From Peptococcaceae bacterium UBA4068 (GTDB taxonomy: Bacteria; Bacillota; Dehalobacteriia; UBA4068), in contig DFZA01000009.1 of assembly GCA_002382665.1 (NCBI GenBank), positions 375,765 through 439,764 on the forward strand: DNA of 64,000 nt, given 5' to 3'. Below the pieces are notes generated by a model. That model searched no databases. It was not told where the DNA came from and was given only the letters and a program-made list of their open reading frames with translations. Below are positions 55,991 to 64,000 of this stretch, piece by piece. Both the position numbers and the translations under genes were made by a program. Within the stretch, counting starts at the first letter, position 1. Every line of letters begins with the position of its first letter.

Positions 55991-56353
55991 CTAAAACTGC
56001 AGGCCGCCTTTCCTGGCGCCTTCCGCTAAAGCGGCAATGCGGCCATGATACATCAAACCGCCTCTGTCAAAAACGGCGCATTTGATGCCGGCGGCAACAG
56101 CCTTCTCAGCCAATAATTGGCCAGTTTTTTCGGCAGCCGCAGCATTTCCGCCATAGGTATCCTTGCACGCACCCTCTAAAGTAGAGGCCGCGGCCAAAGT
56201 AACGCCTTTGACATCATCGATCAGTTGGGCATATATATGCTTGTTACTCCGATAAACTACCAAACGCGGGCAATCCGCCGTACCGGAAATATTCTTGCGG
56301 ATCCGGTAATGCTTCTTGACTTTGATAGCCTTGCGATCAATCCGTTTATACAT
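55991..56353 (-). CDS. rplR: 50S ribosomal protein L18
   Basis: The protein has 120 residues. The basic KKHYRIRKNISGTADCPRLV, VYRSNKHIYAQLIDD and FDRGGLMYHGRIAALAEGAR segments are L18. It binds 5S rRNA together with L5. The gap to rplF (59 bases) is one of the larger ones in the operon and shows no clear hairpin. Confidence 0.98.
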   Translation of the reverse strand: MYKRIDRKAIKVKKHYRIRKNISGTADCPRLVVYRSNKHIYAQLIDDVKGVTLAAASTLEGACKDTYGGNAAAAEKTGQLLAEKAVAAGIKCAVFDRGGLMYHGRIAALAEGARKGGLQF

Positions 56354-56412
56354 TCATTGCGCTCCTTTCTACCTCAAAAGAAGATTATATCCTTCTTTTT
56401 TTCGGCAGCGAC

Positions 56413-56955
56413 TTATTTCTTCACGCCGGCTTTACCGGCTTTACGCTTAATTATCTCGTCGGCATATTTGATACCTTTGCCCTTGTACGGTTCCGGCGGA
56501 CGGACTTCGCGTACTTGCGCCGCAAAAGCGCCGACTTTTTCTTTATCAATGCCGCTGATAACAATGGTATTCGGTTGCGGGACTACAACAGCCAGATCAG
56601 AACCGGGATCCATCTCCACGGGATGAGATTTACCAACAGTCAAGACCAGCTTTGGACCTTGCATAGCTGCACGATAACCAACGCCGACCAGATTCATCTT
56701 CTTTTCGAAGCCTTGAGTAACGCCAACAACCATATTTGAAAGCAATGCTCTGGTCAAACCATGCAAAGAGCGCTCTTGCGGGCTATCTCCGTTACGACTG
56801 ACATTGATTATGCTTTCTTGCTGGCTTATAGTAATTAACGGTGAAAACTCTTTTGCCAACGAACCCTTGGGGCCTTTGACAAAAACAGAATTACCCTCAA
56901 TATTTATTACAACACCATCAGGTACGCTGATAGGCATTCTACCAATACGGGACAT
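56413..56955 (-). CDS. rplF: 50S ribosomal protein L6
   Basis: The protein has 180 residues. SRIGRMPISVPDGVVINIEG, VKGPKGSLAKEF, GLTRALLSNMVVGVTQGFEK and the C-terminal RPPEPYKGKGIKYADEIIKR (motif PEPYKGKGI) are diagnostic. It lies near the sarcin-ricin loop. GGAGGTG precedes the ATG. Confidence 0.98.
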   Translation of the reverse strand: MSRIGRMPISVPDGVVINIEGNSVFVKGPKGSLAKEFSPLITISQQESIINVSRNGDSPQERSLHGLTRALLSNMVVGVTQGFEKKMNLVGVGYRAAMQGPKLVLTVGKSHPVEMDPGSDLAVVVPQPNTIVISGIDKEKVGAFAAQVREVRPPEPYKGKGIKYADEIIKRKAGKAGVKK

Positions 56956-56992
56956 GCTTACACCTCCTAAAGAAACTTAGCGGATTAAAGTA

Positions 56993-57391
56993 TTACCAGA
57001 TATAGCAGAGGACTTCTCCGCCCAATCCTTGTTTGCGCGCGCTTTTGTCTGTCATCAGACCGTTTGACGTGGAAACAACAGCAATACCTAAGCCACCTAA
57101 AACCTTGGGCAGCTCATCTTTTCTTGCGTATACGCGCAGACCGGGACGGGAAATTCTCTTCAAGCCGCTGATAACCCGTTCCTTACCACCGCTATATTTA
57201 AGATAAAGCCGGATAATGCCTTGCTTGCCGTCTTCTATATACTCTACATCCTTGATAAAGCCTTCATCCTTGAGAATGTTCGCCAAAGCCATCTTTGTTT
57301 TGGATGCGGGTATTTCGACCTTTTCCATGTACATTGTGTTGGCATTGCGGATTCTGGTCAAGAAATCGGCAATCGGATCAGTGACAACCAT
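56993..57391 (-). CDS. rpsH: 30S ribosomal protein S8
   Basis: The protein has 132 residues. TDPIADFLTRIRNANTMYME, VEIPASKTKMALANILKDEG, and the C-terminal KVLGGLGIAVVSTSNGLMTD plus GLGGEVLCYIW are standard. In other bacteria S8 represses the spc operon; no such site was examined here. It lies 30 bases after rpsZ. Confidence 0.98.
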   Translation of the reverse strand: MVVTDPIADFLTRIRNANTMYMEKVEIPASKTKMALANILKDEGFIKDVEYIEDGKQGIIRLYLKYSGGKERVISGLKRISRPGLRVYARKDELPKVLGGLGIAVVSTSNGLMTDKSARKQGLGGEVLCYIW

Positions 57392-57421
57392 AGGGAATAA
57401 CCTCCTTCCAAAGTCCGGATA

Positions 57422-57607
57422 TTACCAGCTTGATTTGGTAATGCCGGGGATTTCTCCTTTATAAGCAAGATTGCGGAAACAAATACGGCAGATGCCGAAT
57501 TTGCGCATATAACCATGAGGACGGCCGCAAATACTGCAGCGATTGTATCCTCTGACGCTATACTTGGGAACCCGCCTTTGCTTGATCAGCATAGAAGTTT
57601 TAGCCAC
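57422..57607 (-). CDS. rpsZ: 30S ribosomal protein S14 type Z (zinc form)
   Basis: The protein has 61 residues, the short zinc-binding S14. Cys24, Cys27, Cys40 and Cys43 (CSICG and CRICF) form the ribbon. AKTSMLIKQRRVPKYSVRGY and CFRNLAYKGEIPGITKSSW are typical. Whether a zinc-free paralogue exists elsewhere cannot be seen here. Confidence 0.97.
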   Translation of the reverse strand: MAKTSMLIKQRRVPKYSVRGYNRCSICGRPHGYMRKFGICRICFRNLAYKGEIPGITKSSW

Positions 57608-57621
57608 AAATTTCCCTCCTC

Positions 57622-58164
57622 TTACTTATCGGCGAATGGCATACCCATCAGCCGTAACAATTCTTTGCATTCCTCATCAGTTTGGGCGGATGTAACAAAA
57701 GCTACTTCCATGCCGCGAATTCTATCAATCTTGTCGTACTCGATTTCCGGAAAAATAAGCTGTTCTTTTAATCCCAATGTATAATTGCCGCGGCCATCAA
57801 AAGCCTTTGCAGATACACCCTTGAAGTCACGAATACGAGGGATGGAAGCCGAAATAAGCTTATCGACGAATTCATACATTCTATCGCCGCGCAAAGTAAC
57901 TTTGCAGCCGATAGACATGCCTTGACGCAGCTTAAATGCGGCGATAGACTTTTTGGCTTTGGTAATGATAGGTTTTTGACCGGAAATAATTGTCAAATCA
58001 TGAACGGCAGCGTCCAAAGCTTTGGGGTTTTGGATAGCTTCGCCCATGCCAATATTAATCACGACTTTTTGAAGACGCGGGATTTGCATCGTGTTATCGT
58101 AATTAAATGTGTCTTTCAATTGAGACCTAATTTCCTGATTATAGCGATCCCTGAGTCTTGCCAT
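57622..58164 (-). CDS. rplE: 50S ribosomal protein L5
   Basis: The protein has 180 residues. NTMQIPRLQKVVINIGMGEA, ISGQKPIITKAKKSIAAFKL, RQGMSIGCKVTLRGDRMYEF and the late EYDKIDRIRGMEVAFVTSA identify L5. It binds 5S rRNA and touches P-site tRNA. It lies 21 bases after rplX. Confidence 0.98.
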   Translation of the reverse strand: MARLRDRYNQEIRSQLKDTFNYDNTMQIPRLQKVVINIGMGEAIQNPKALDAAVHDLTIISGQKPIITKAKKSIAAFKLRQGMSIGCKVTLRGDRMYEFVDKLISASIPRIRDFKGVSAKAFDGRGNYTLGLKEQLIFPEIEYDKIDRIRGMEVAFVTSAQTDEECKELLRLMGMPFADK

Positions 58165-58185
58165 AAAGACTCCTCCTTCCCCTTG

Positions 58186-58530
58186 TTATTTGTCAAATTC
58201 AGTGCCGCAAATCGGGCAAACGCGTATTTTGGAGCCATCGCCCAGTATTTTTTTACTGACGCGTACGCCTTTATCGCATTTGCTGCAAAAGATCATAACA
58301 TTGGAGCTATCCATTGCGGCTTCCTTTTTAATGATACCGCCTTGGGGAGCGCCTTGTGTGGGCTTGGTATGACGGCTGACAAGATTGACCTTATCAACAT
58401 AAACCCGTCCTGTTTTGGGATTAGCATTGATAATTTTACCCTTTTTGCCTGCGTCTTTACCGGTAATTACCACAACGGTATCGCCTTTTTTTACATGCAT
58501 TTTTTTTGCTTTAGTAATTTTTTTTATCAT
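58186..58530 (-). CDS. rplX: 50S ribosomal protein L24
   Basis: The protein has 114 residues from ATG 58530, fixed by GGAGGTG upstream. An N-terminal extension of about ten Lys-rich residues precedes the usual MHVKKGDTVVVITGKDAGKK KOW core (given here in family order). The C-terminal part has CSKC and CPICG motifs that may hold zinc. It initiates 23S assembly. It lies 14 bases after rplN. Confidence 0.96.
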   Translation of the reverse strand: MIKKITKAKKMHVKKGDTVVVITGKDAGKKGKIINANPKTGRVYVDKVNLVSRHTKPTQGAPQGGIIKKEAAMDSSNVMIFCSKCDKGVRVSKKILGDGSKIRVCPICGTEFDK

Positions 58531-58544
58531 TTCTACACCTCCGC

Positions 58545-58913
58545 CTAAAGCACTTCGGGAGCCAGAGAGACTATTTTCATATAGTTTTTGTCTCTCAATT
58601 CTCTGGCAACCGGCCCGAATATACGGGTGCCTCGCGGCTGGCCCGCTTCGTTGATAATCACTCCTGAGTTTTCATCAAAGCGGATATAGGAGCCGTCCGC
58701 ACGGCGAATCTCTTTTTTGGCGCGTACTATAACCGCGCGCACAACATCGCCTTTTTTCACTAGTCCACCGGGGCTTGCCTCCTTGACGGAACAGACAATC
58801 ACATCGCCCACGGTTGCATATTTACGGCGTGAACCGCCCAGCACTTTAATACAAAGCAGCTCTTTTGCGCCGGTATTATCGCCAACTTTTAGTCTGGTTT
58901 CGGCCTGTATCAT
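58545..58913 (-). CDS. rplN: 50S ribosomal protein L14
   Basis: The protein has 122 residues. MIQAETRLKVGDNTGAKELL, CIKVLGGSRRKYATVGDVIV and the C-terminal RELRDKNYMKIVSLAPEVL are L14 signatures. It forms an intersubunit bridge. It lies 51 bases after rpsQ. Confidence 0.98.
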   Translation of the reverse strand: MIQAETRLKVGDNTGAKELLCIKVLGGSRRKYATVGDVIVCSVKEASPGGLVKKGDVVRAVIVRAKKEIRRADGSYIRFDENSGVIINEAGQPRGTRIFGPVARELRDKNYMKIVSLAPEVL

Positions 58914-58964
58914 TTAAGCCTCCCCCTTTCACATCACTTGAATTTGCCTAACAAAATAGGTTAA

Positions 58965-59228
58965 TTAAACGATAGGTGCCTTTTCCAATATCTCCACAAC
59001 CCGCCAGCGTTTTTCCTTGGAAAGGGGTCTGGTTTCCGCGATTAACACCTTATCGCCGATTTTTGCTTCATTATTCTCATCATGCGCCTTATACTTTTTG
59101 CTCGACGTTACAATCTTGCCAAAAAGCGGGTGACGCGTTCTTGATTCAACTTTTACGACCACGGTTTTGTCCATTTTATCACTGGTGACAATACCGATAC
59201 GATCTTTGCGAGAATTTCTTTCTACCAA
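58965..59228 (-). CDS. rpsQ: 30S ribosomal protein S17
   Basis: The protein has 87 residues. RKDRIGIVTSDKMDKTVVVK, SRTRHPLFGKIVTSSKKYKA and IAETRPLSKEKRWRVVEIL identify S17, a primary 16S binder. It lies 28 bases after rpmC. GGAGG occurs upstream of the ATG. Confidence 0.98.
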   Translation of the reverse strand: MVERNSRKDRIGIVTSDKMDKTVVVKVESRTRHPLFGKIVTSSKKYKAHDENNEAKIGDKVLIAETRPLSKEKRWRVVEILEKAPIV

Positions 59229-59256
59229 CTTACCTGCCTCCTTTCATATCGAAAAG

Positions 59257-59457
59257 CTATTGGGCTTTCTCCAAATCTTTTTGACGAATAAAGGTCTTGA
59301 CTCTTGCCATATCCTTCTTAACGGCCTTAATGGTCATCGGATTATCCAACTGACCTGTAGCTAAACGGAAACGCAAGTTAAACAACTCAGCCTTAAGTTC
59401 GCTCTCTTTAGCTACTAATTCCTCATAATTGAGGCTACGAAAATCTCTAGATTTCAT
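59257..59457 (-). CDS. rpmC: 50S ribosomal protein L29
   Basis: The protein has 66 residues from ATG 59457, with GGAGGCGG in the end of rplP as its ribosome site. RDFRSLNYEELVAKESELKA, ELFNLRFRLATGQLDNPM and IKAVKKDMARVKTFIRQ are L29. It overlaps rplP by 11 bases. L29 lies at the exit tunnel near the SRP and trigger-factor site. Confidence 0.96.
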   Translation of the reverse strand: MKSRDFRSLNYEELVAKESELKAELFNLRFRLATGQLDNPMTIKAVKKDMARVKTFIRQKDLEKAQ

Positions 59458-59881
59458 TTGCTTCCGCCTCCGTTTCTTCCCTTTTAACAAAGCGGGATTT
59501 GATCGGCAGCTTGTGTTGCGCCAAACGGATAGCCTCCTTGGCTAAATCTTCCGGTACACCGGCGATTTCAAACATTACCCGGCCCGGTTTGACAACCGCA
59601 ACCCAGTATTCGGGAGAACCTTTACCGGAACCCATACGGGTCTCGGCTGGTTTCTCGGTAACGGGTTTATGCGGGAATATCTTAATCCAAACTTGACCAC
59701 CGCGCTTGATATATCGGGTCATCGCAATACGGGCGGCTTCTATCTGACGGCTGGTAATCCATCCGCATTCCAGGGCCTGCAAACCGTATTCGCCATAGCT
59801 TACTGTATTGCCCTTATGGGCTGCACCCTTCATTCTGCCACGGTGTTGGCGGCGATATTTAACTCTTTTTGGTAACAACAT
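59447..59881 (-). CDS. rplP: 50S ribosomal protein L16
   Basis: The protein has 144 residues. MLLPKRVKYRRQHRGRMKG, GEYGLQALECGWITSRQIEA, and FPHKPVTEKPAETRMGSGKG identify L16, which helps position A-site tRNA. It abuts rpsC without a gap and overlaps rpmC. Confidence 0.98.
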   Translation of the reverse strand: MLLPKRVKYRRQHRGRMKGAAHKGNTVSYGEYGLQALECGWITSRQIEAARIAMTRYIKRGGQVWIKIFPHKPVTEKPAETRMGSGKGSPEYWVAVVKPGRVMFEIAGVPEDLAKEAIRLAQHKLPIKSRFVKREETEAEANEI

Positions 59882-60559
59882 TTACTCGCCCTCCTCCACA
59901 GCTTTTACTTGTGTAGGTTTGACTGCCTTTTTTGGCAGTATCTCACCTTTATAGATCCAAACTTTGACGCCGATCTTACCGTAAGCGGTATTGGCTTCGG
60001 CAAAACCATAATCGATATTGGCACGCAGCGTATGCAGCGGTACTTTGCCTTCCGCATACCATTCGGTACGAGCAATTTCCGCACCGCCCAACCGACCGGA
60101 GCACATGATTTTGATGCCCTCGGCGCCCATTCTCATGGTACGGCCAACGGTTTGTTTCATAGCGCGTCTGAACGCAATACGTTTTTCTAGAGATGCGGCT
60201 ACGTTCTCGGCGACCAATTGTGCGTCAAGATCTGGATGTTTGACTTCAGTAATATTGACCGAAACCTTTTTGCTGCTGATCTTTTCCAATTCCTTGCGCA
60301 GATTCTCTACTTCCTGACCGCCACGACCAATAACAATACCGGGTTTTGCGGTGAAAACATTGATCGTCACCCTAGAAGAGGCACGCTCAATATCAACCTT
60401 GGAAACGCCGGAGGCGTATAACTTGGTTTTAACGTGCTTGCGCAGAAGATAATCCTCATAAAGCAAGCCTCTAAAATCTTTGTTGTTTGCATACCAGCGG
60501 GCGTCCCAATCATTAATAACGCCTACTCTGAAACCTTTTGGATTAACCTTTTGTCCCAC
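59882..60559 (-). CDS. rpsC: 30S ribosomal protein S3
   Basis: The protein has 225 residues. MGQKVNPKGFRVGVINDWDA, the KH domain with VIGRGGQEVENLRKEL, and RRAMKQTVGRTMRMGAEGIK and YGKIGVKVWIYKGEILPKK are complete. S3 lines the mRNA entry tunnel. It lies three bases after rplV. Confidence 0.98.
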   Translation of the reverse strand: MGQKVNPKGFRVGVINDWDARWYANNKDFRGLLYEDYLLRKHVKTKLYASGVSKVDIERASSRVTINVFTAKPGIVIGRGGQEVENLRKELEKISSKKVSVNITEVKHPDLDAQLVAENVAASLEKRIAFRRAMKQTVGRTMRMGAEGIKIMCSGRLGGAEIARTEWYAEGKVPLHTLRANIDYGFAEANTAYGKIGVKVWIYKGEILPKKAVKPTQVKAVEEGE

Positions 60560-60562
60560 GCT

Positions 60563-60904
60563 TTAAACCTCCTCTCTCGTACCAACCACAACTGTTATAT
60601 GGCTGGTTCTATGCACCATTCTATCCGCCCGCCCCTGAGCGCGCGGCTTAAAGCGCTTAAGTCTCGGGCCCTCGTCTATGAAAGCCTTTGTTACAATCAG
60701 TTCTTCTTTGCTGAGATTTAAGTTATTCTCGGCATTGGCAATGGCGGAGTGTAAAACCTTGATGATGTCTTCCGCCGGCTTATTAGGCGTAAATTTTAAA
60801 ATTGCCTCTGCCTGATTAACGTTCTTTCCCCGAATCAGGTCAATGACCAAACGTGATTTTCTCGGGGAGATACGGATATATTTGGCTACTGCTTTAGCTT
60901 CCAA
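60563..60904 (-). CDS. rplV: 50S ribosomal protein L22
   Basis: The protein has 113 residues from a TTG start at 60904: AGAGGAGG lies seven bases upstream and the product then begins (M)EAKAVAKYIRIS, the normal L22 N-terminus. VIDLIRGKNVNQAEAILKFT, KAFIDEGPRLKRFKPRAQGR and RTSHITVVV follow. Its loop lines the exit tunnel and is a macrolide-resistance site in other species. Confidence 0.97.
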   Translation of the reverse strand: MEAKAVAKYIRISPRKSRLVIDLIRGKNVNQAEAILKFTPNKPAEDIIKVLHSAIANAENNLNLSKEELIVTKAFIDEGPRLKRFKPRAQGRADRMVHRTSHITVVVGTREEV

Positions 60905-60930
60905 AACACTTCCTCCTCTCACATTACCGG

Positions 60931-61215
60931 CTATTTCAACGCCGACGATCTCTCAGTATGAGAACCGTGGCCGCGGAACAGACGGGTGGGAGCAAACTCC
61001 CCAAGTTTATGACCAACCATATCTTCGGTTATATAAATCGGCACATGTTTTCTGCCGTCATGCACAGCAATGGTATGCCCCACAAATTGCGGGAATATCG
61101 TAGAGCTGCGAGACCATGTTTTTAATACTTTCTTATCGCCGGAATCATTCAGTTGTTCAATGCGGGCAAACAATCTTTCTTCGCAATAAGGACCCTTTTT
61201 GATAGATCTGCTCAT
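60931..61215 (-). CDS. rpsS: 30S ribosomal protein S19
   Basis: The protein has 94 residues from ATG 61215 (GGGAGGAAT region upstream). MSRSIKKGPYCEERLFARI, WSRSSTIFPQFVGHTIAVHD, GRKHVPIYITEDMVGHKLGE and FRGHGSHTERSSALK are standard S19. It lies 42 bases after rplB. Confidence 0.97.
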   Translation of the reverse strand: MSRSIKKGPYCEERLFARIEQLNDSGDKKVLKTWSRSSTIFPQFVGHTIAVHDGRKHVPIYITEDMVGHKLGEFAPTRLFRGHGSHTERSSALK

Positions 61216-61257
61216 GCAGGCTATTCCTCCCTTCAATCATCGGCATTGCGCCGCTAA

Positions 61258-62088
61258 TTATTTTTTACCGCGCCTCTTGATAATCATCCGTGAAGAGGCC
61301 TTCTTCTTGTTCCTGGTCTTAGCACCCAATGCCGGTTTGCCCCAAGGGGTGACCGGATTGCGGCCAACCGGGCTGCGGCCTTCACCGCCGCCATGCGGGT
61401 GATCGCAAGGATTCATAACAACACCGCGGTTTGCGGGACGAATACCCAGCCAGCGACTGCGTCCGGCTTTACCGATATTAATGTTTTCCTGATCAATATT
61501 ACCTACCTGGCCGATTGTGGCGCGGCAATTGCTGAGCACCATGCGCATTTCGCCGGAAGGCATACGCAATGTCACATATTTACCTTCCTTGGCCATCAAC
61601 TGAATCGAAGTGCCAGCGCTGCGAGCCAACTGGCCGCCGAGACCTGGGCTAAGCTCAACATTATGAACAATGGTACCAACCGGTATGTCGGAAAGCGGTA
61701 AGGCGTTGCCGGGCTTAATGTCTGAACCGCTGCCGGAATAGAGAACATCGCCGACCTTGACGCCGTAAGGAGCAAGTATATAACGCTTTTCTCCGTCGGC
61801 ATAGTTTAAAAGAGCAATATTGGCTGTCCGGCAAGGATCGTATTCGATCGAAGCGACTTTGGCCGGGATTGCATCTTTATTTCTTTTGAAATCAATAATG
61901 CGGTACATTTGCTTATGACCGCCGCCTTGGTGGCGGGTAGTCAGATGACCCTCATTATTACGACCGGCGCGTTTTTTCAACGGCTGAAGCAGGGATTTTT
62001 CCGGTACTGCCGTGGTAATTTCCTCGAATGTGGAAACAGTCATGCCCCGGCGTCCGGGAGAAGTGGGCTGATATTTTTTGATTCCCAT
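61258..62088 (-). CDS. rplB: 50S ribosomal protein L2
   Basis: The protein has 276 residues. GIKKYQPTSPGRRGMTVSTF, GRNNEGHLTTRHQGGGHKQM, and the C-terminal RGVVMNPCDHPHGGGEGRSP carry the conserved His near the peptidyl-transferase centre. Length is normal. It lies 22 bases after rplW. Confidence 0.98.
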   Translation of the reverse strand: MGIKKYQPTSPGRRGMTVSTFEEITTAVPEKSLLQPLKKRAGRNNEGHLTTRHQGGGHKQMYRIIDFKRNKDAIPAKVASIEYDPCRTANIALLNYADGEKRYILAPYGVKVGDVLYSGSGSDIKPGNALPLSDIPVGTIVHNVELSPGLGGQLARSAGTSIQLMAKEGKYVTLRMPSGEMRMVLSNCRATIGQVGNIDQENINIGKAGRSRWLGIRPANRGVVMNPCDHPHGGGEGRSPVGRNPVTPWGKPALGAKTRNKKKASSRMIIKRRGKK

Positions 62089-62110
62089 TTATTTTCCTCC
62101 TTTGCCAGGC

Positions 62111-62401
62111 TTATTGTAAGCTGGAGAATATCTCGATCTTATCATTGGCAGCTAAAGTGACAATAGCTTTTTTGACATCGGGACGCTTGCCCTCGCTCTT
62201 GCCCATTCTTTTAACTTTACCTTTGATAATTCTCGTAGTTACATTGAGCACCTTGACATTAAACAATGACTCTACAGCATGTTTAATCTCAATTTTGTTG
62301 GCATTCTTGTCAACGACAAACGAATATTTATTGTCTTCCATTAAAGCCACGGACTTTTCAGAGACCATCGGCTTAATCAAAACTTGATGAGGATCACGCA
62401 T
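62111..62401 (-). CDS. rplW: 50S ribosomal protein L23
   Basis: The protein has 96 residues. VLIKPMVSEKSVALMEDNKY, FVVDKNANKIEIKHAVESLF and VNVKVLNV-type core with GKVKRMGKSEGKRPDVKKA identify L23, the exit-tunnel docking site for trigger factor and SRP. Its ATG overlaps the rplD stop by one base. Confidence 0.97.
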   Translation of the reverse strand: MRDPHQVLIKPMVSEKSVALMEDNKYSFVVDKNANKIEIKHAVESLFNVKVLNVTTRIIKGKVKRMGKSEGKRPDVKKAIVTLAANDKIEIFSSLQ

Positions 62402-63021
62402 TATGCCAGCACCTCCTCTAAAGAAGCAAGCGCTTCTTTGGTTAAAACCAATTTTTCGTTATATAAAATTTTGTAGGTATTTAGCGAATCATATTCCGCA
62501 GTATTGACACAAGGAATATTCCGTGCTGAAAGGTTGGCAAATTCGTTGGCTTTTTCCAAAACCACCAAGGCATTGGAGGCTTTAAGATTACTTAAAATTT
62601 GCACCATTTCAGATGTTTTTGGCTTATCAAATTTCAATTCGTCAACTACTACAATATTGCCGTCGGCCAGTTTGGAAGATAAAGCGGATAATAAAGCGAT
62701 CCGCCGCATTTTTTTAGGCATTGTCATAGAATATGAACGAGGCGAAGGGCCAAAAGCTACGCCACCGCCGCGCCACACCGGGTTACGGCTGGAACCGAAA
62801 CTGGCTCTGCCTGTGCCTTTTTGCCGCCAGGGTTTTCTACCGCCGCCGGAAACCATACCACGACTTTTGGTGCTATGAGTGCCGGAACGCTGGGAATTGA
62901 GATATATCCGTACTGCTTGATGCATTACAGGTACATTGATCTGGCTATTAAAAATAGCGTCATTCAATTCCACTTCGCCAACCGAGGCGCCTTCTTTATT
63001 GTATAAAGCTACTTTCGTCAT
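62401..63021 (-). CDS. rplD: 50S ribosomal protein L4
   Basis: The protein has 206 residues from ATG 63021 (AAAGGGTG upstream; an in-frame GTG nine bases earlier overlaps that site). RSGTHSTKSRGMVSGGGRKP, WRQKGTGRASFGSSRNPVWR, and ARNIPCVNTAEYDSLNTYKI identify L4. Its loop reaches the exit tunnel. In gamma-proteobacteria L4 regulates the S10 operon; this is not implied here. Confidence 0.97.
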   Translation of the reverse strand: MTKVALYNKEGASVGEVELNDAIFNSQINVPVMHQAVRIYLNSQRSGTHSTKSRGMVSGGGRKPWRQKGTGRASFGSSRNPVWRGGGVAFGPSPRSYSMTMPKKMRRIALLSALSSKLADGNIVVVDELKFDKPKTSEMVQILSNLKASNALVVLEKANEFANLSARNIPCVNTAEYDSLNTYKILYNEKLVLTKEALASLEEVLA

Positions 63022-63040
63022 GATTGTCACCCTTTCTCAC

Positions 63041-63670
63041 CTAGGCCAATTTGCAGGCGCTCTTAATTACGAGCAGACCATTTTTCGGTCCGGGGACAGC
63101 ACCCTTGACCAGCAGTAAATTGCGTTCGGCGTCAACTCTCACTATTTCCAGATTTTGTACCGTAACCTTTTCTCCACCCATTCTACCAGGGGAGTGTTTA
63201 CCCTTAAATACGCGGGCCGGTCCCTTGGCGCCGGTAGTAGCAGGACGACGATGGCATTTAGAACCATGGCTCATCGGTCCGCGACTGTCGTTCCATCTTT
63301 TGATAGTGCCGGCAAAACCTTTGCCTTTAGATGTGCCGGAGATATCAATCATATCTCCTACGGTGAAAATATCAACAGCCAGAGATTGACCTGATTGATA
63401 AGACTCAGGATCAGCAACCCTAACTTCCTTGAACCAGCGAACAGGGCTGATGCCAACTGCTTTGCAATGTCCGGCCAAAGGCTTCTTAACATTGACAGGT
63501 TTAATATCGCCAAAACCTATTTGTACGGCCTGATAGCCGTCTTTTTCCATTGTCTTTACCTGGGCAACCACACAAGGACCTGCGCCGATAACCGTTACCG
63601 GAACGATTTTCCCTTCAGCGTTGAACATTTGTGTCATTCCCAGCTTCTTGCCGAGTAATGCTTTCGGCAT
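63041..63670 (-). CDS. rplC: 50S ribosomal protein L3
   Basis: The protein has 209 residues from ATG 63670, with CGGAGGTG upstream. MPKALLGKKLGMTQMFNAEG, VDIFTVGDMIDISGTSKGKG, FAGTIKRWNDSRGPMSHGSK and GRMGGEKVTVQNLEIV are complete L3 signatures, with the conserved loop near the peptidyl-transferase centre. It lies 19 bases before rplD. Confidence 0.97.
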   Translation of the reverse strand: MPKALLGKKLGMTQMFNAEGKIVPVTVIGAGPCVVAQVKTMEKDGYQAVQIGFGDIKPVNVKKPLAGHCKAVGISPVRWFKEVRVADPESYQSGQSLAVDIFTVGDMIDISGTSKGKGFAGTIKRWNDSRGPMSHGSKCHRRPATTGAKGPARVFKGKHSPGRMGGEKVTVQNLEIVRVDAERNLLLVKGAVPGPKNGLLVIKSACKLA

Positions 63671-63740
63671 AGCTTGCACCTCCGTTTCATTATCTTTCGT
63701 CATCTTTGCCAGACGAAAGCTTGCATATCATTAACAAACG

Positions 63741-64000
63741 CTACAGCTTGATTTCAATATCCACACCCGCAGGCAAGTCGAGCCGCATCAATGAATCCAT
63801 AGTTTTGGGAGTGGCTTCGAGTATATCAATCAGGCGCTTGTGTGTTCTCATCTCAAATTGCTCACGCGAGTCCTTATTGACATGAGGTGAACGTAATATT
63901 GTGTAAATGTTTTTCTCAGACGGCAGCGGCACGGGGCCGGATACCAAAGCGCCGGTTCTTTTGGCAGCCTCGACGATTTTCATTGCCGATTGATCCAAAA
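63741..64000 (-). CDS. rpsJ: 30S ribosomal protein S10, 5' end beyond the window
   Basis: The C-terminal ~86 residues are visible, beginning within DQSAMKIVEAAKRTGALVSG; about 16-18 N-terminal residues lie past the right edge. GPVPLPSEKNIYTILRSPHV, RTHKRLIDILEATPKTMDSL and LPAGVDIEIKL are S10. S10 (NusE) also takes part in transcription antitermination. It is the first gene of the ribosomal superoperon in this window and lies 70 bases before rplC. Confidence 0.97.
   Translation of the reverse strand, partial: LDQSAMKIVEAAKRTGALVSGPVPLPSEKNIYTILRSPHVNKDSREQFEMRTHKRLIDILEATPKTMDSLMRLDLPAGVDIEIKL

Noticed and set aside
57922..58548. 208-codon open frame on the plus strand across rplE and rplX
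   Set aside because: Antisense to two conserved ribosomal protein genes, no RBS, composition typical of a shadow frame.

Overview
This window comes from the chromosome of an endospore-forming, probably anaerobic Firmicute (Clostridia-like), with moderate G+C (about 43-45% by eye). The evidence is five sporulation or germination genes (spoIVA, spoIIID, yunB, sleB, ypeB), an mbl-type MreB behind spoIIID, two S-layer-homology (SLH) proteins, strong AGGAGG ribosome binding sites, some TTG/GTG starts and many textbook sigma-A promoters with 17-base spacers. I cannot name the genus. Most genes lie on the minus strand, and the ribosomal block is transcribed leftward from the right edge.

Layout, left to right. 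1-6.3 kb: 3' part of tRNA-Pro, a lipoprotein with a HIRAN domain, a MarR regulator, a large SLH surface protein, a molybdate/tungstate-binding-like protein without signal peptide, and a UspA protein. 6.3-11.4 kb: aspartokinase, homoserine dehydrogenase, and a secreted beta-propeller protein. 11.5-19.7 kb: two cold-shock proteins, spoIVA with a sigma-E-type promoter, a sirtuin, a formate/nitrite-type channel and a very acidic SLH protein that is probably the main S-layer protein. 19.8-25.1 kb: an operon of unknown gene - trmB - thrC - DUF47, then rnpB, a zinc-ribbon coiled-coil gene, trmK and a CAT-anticodon tRNA. 25.1-33.7 kb: cell-envelope genes (TagA-like transferase, LCP ligase, mbl, spoIIID, rodA) with purA, rmuC and a molbindin among them. 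33.7-37.9 kb: a sulfur/methionine group: a homocysteine methyltransferase-like gene facing an operon of COG1900 (HcyBio), NIL-ferredoxin, UPF0280 (COG2122) and yebC, headed by a 49-residue ORF. 38-44 kb: yunB, a class A penicillin-binding protein with a long structured leader, sleB-ypeB, tRNA-Cys and tRNA-Leu. 45-64 kb: the S10-spc-alpha ribosomal superoperon (rpsJ to rplQ) with secY, adk, infA and rpoA, continuing into ecfA1-ecfA2-ecfT-truA-rplM-rpsI.

How the genes fit together. lysC, hom and thrC supply aspartate-family intermediates. The COG1900/NIL-ferredoxin/UPF0280 set probably makes homocysteine from aspartate semialdehyde and a sulfide-derived sulfur, as described for methanogens, and the facing methyltransferase could turn homocysteine into methionine. 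TagA/LCP, mbl, rodA and PBP1A serve wall and glycopolymer assembly.

The most unusual signal is a GC-rich, highly folded, non-coding repeat present twice (31968-32375 and 44733-44990). Each copy sits between two copies of the local terminator stem-loop, as if a mobile element inserts at Rho-independent terminators and duplicates the hairpin.
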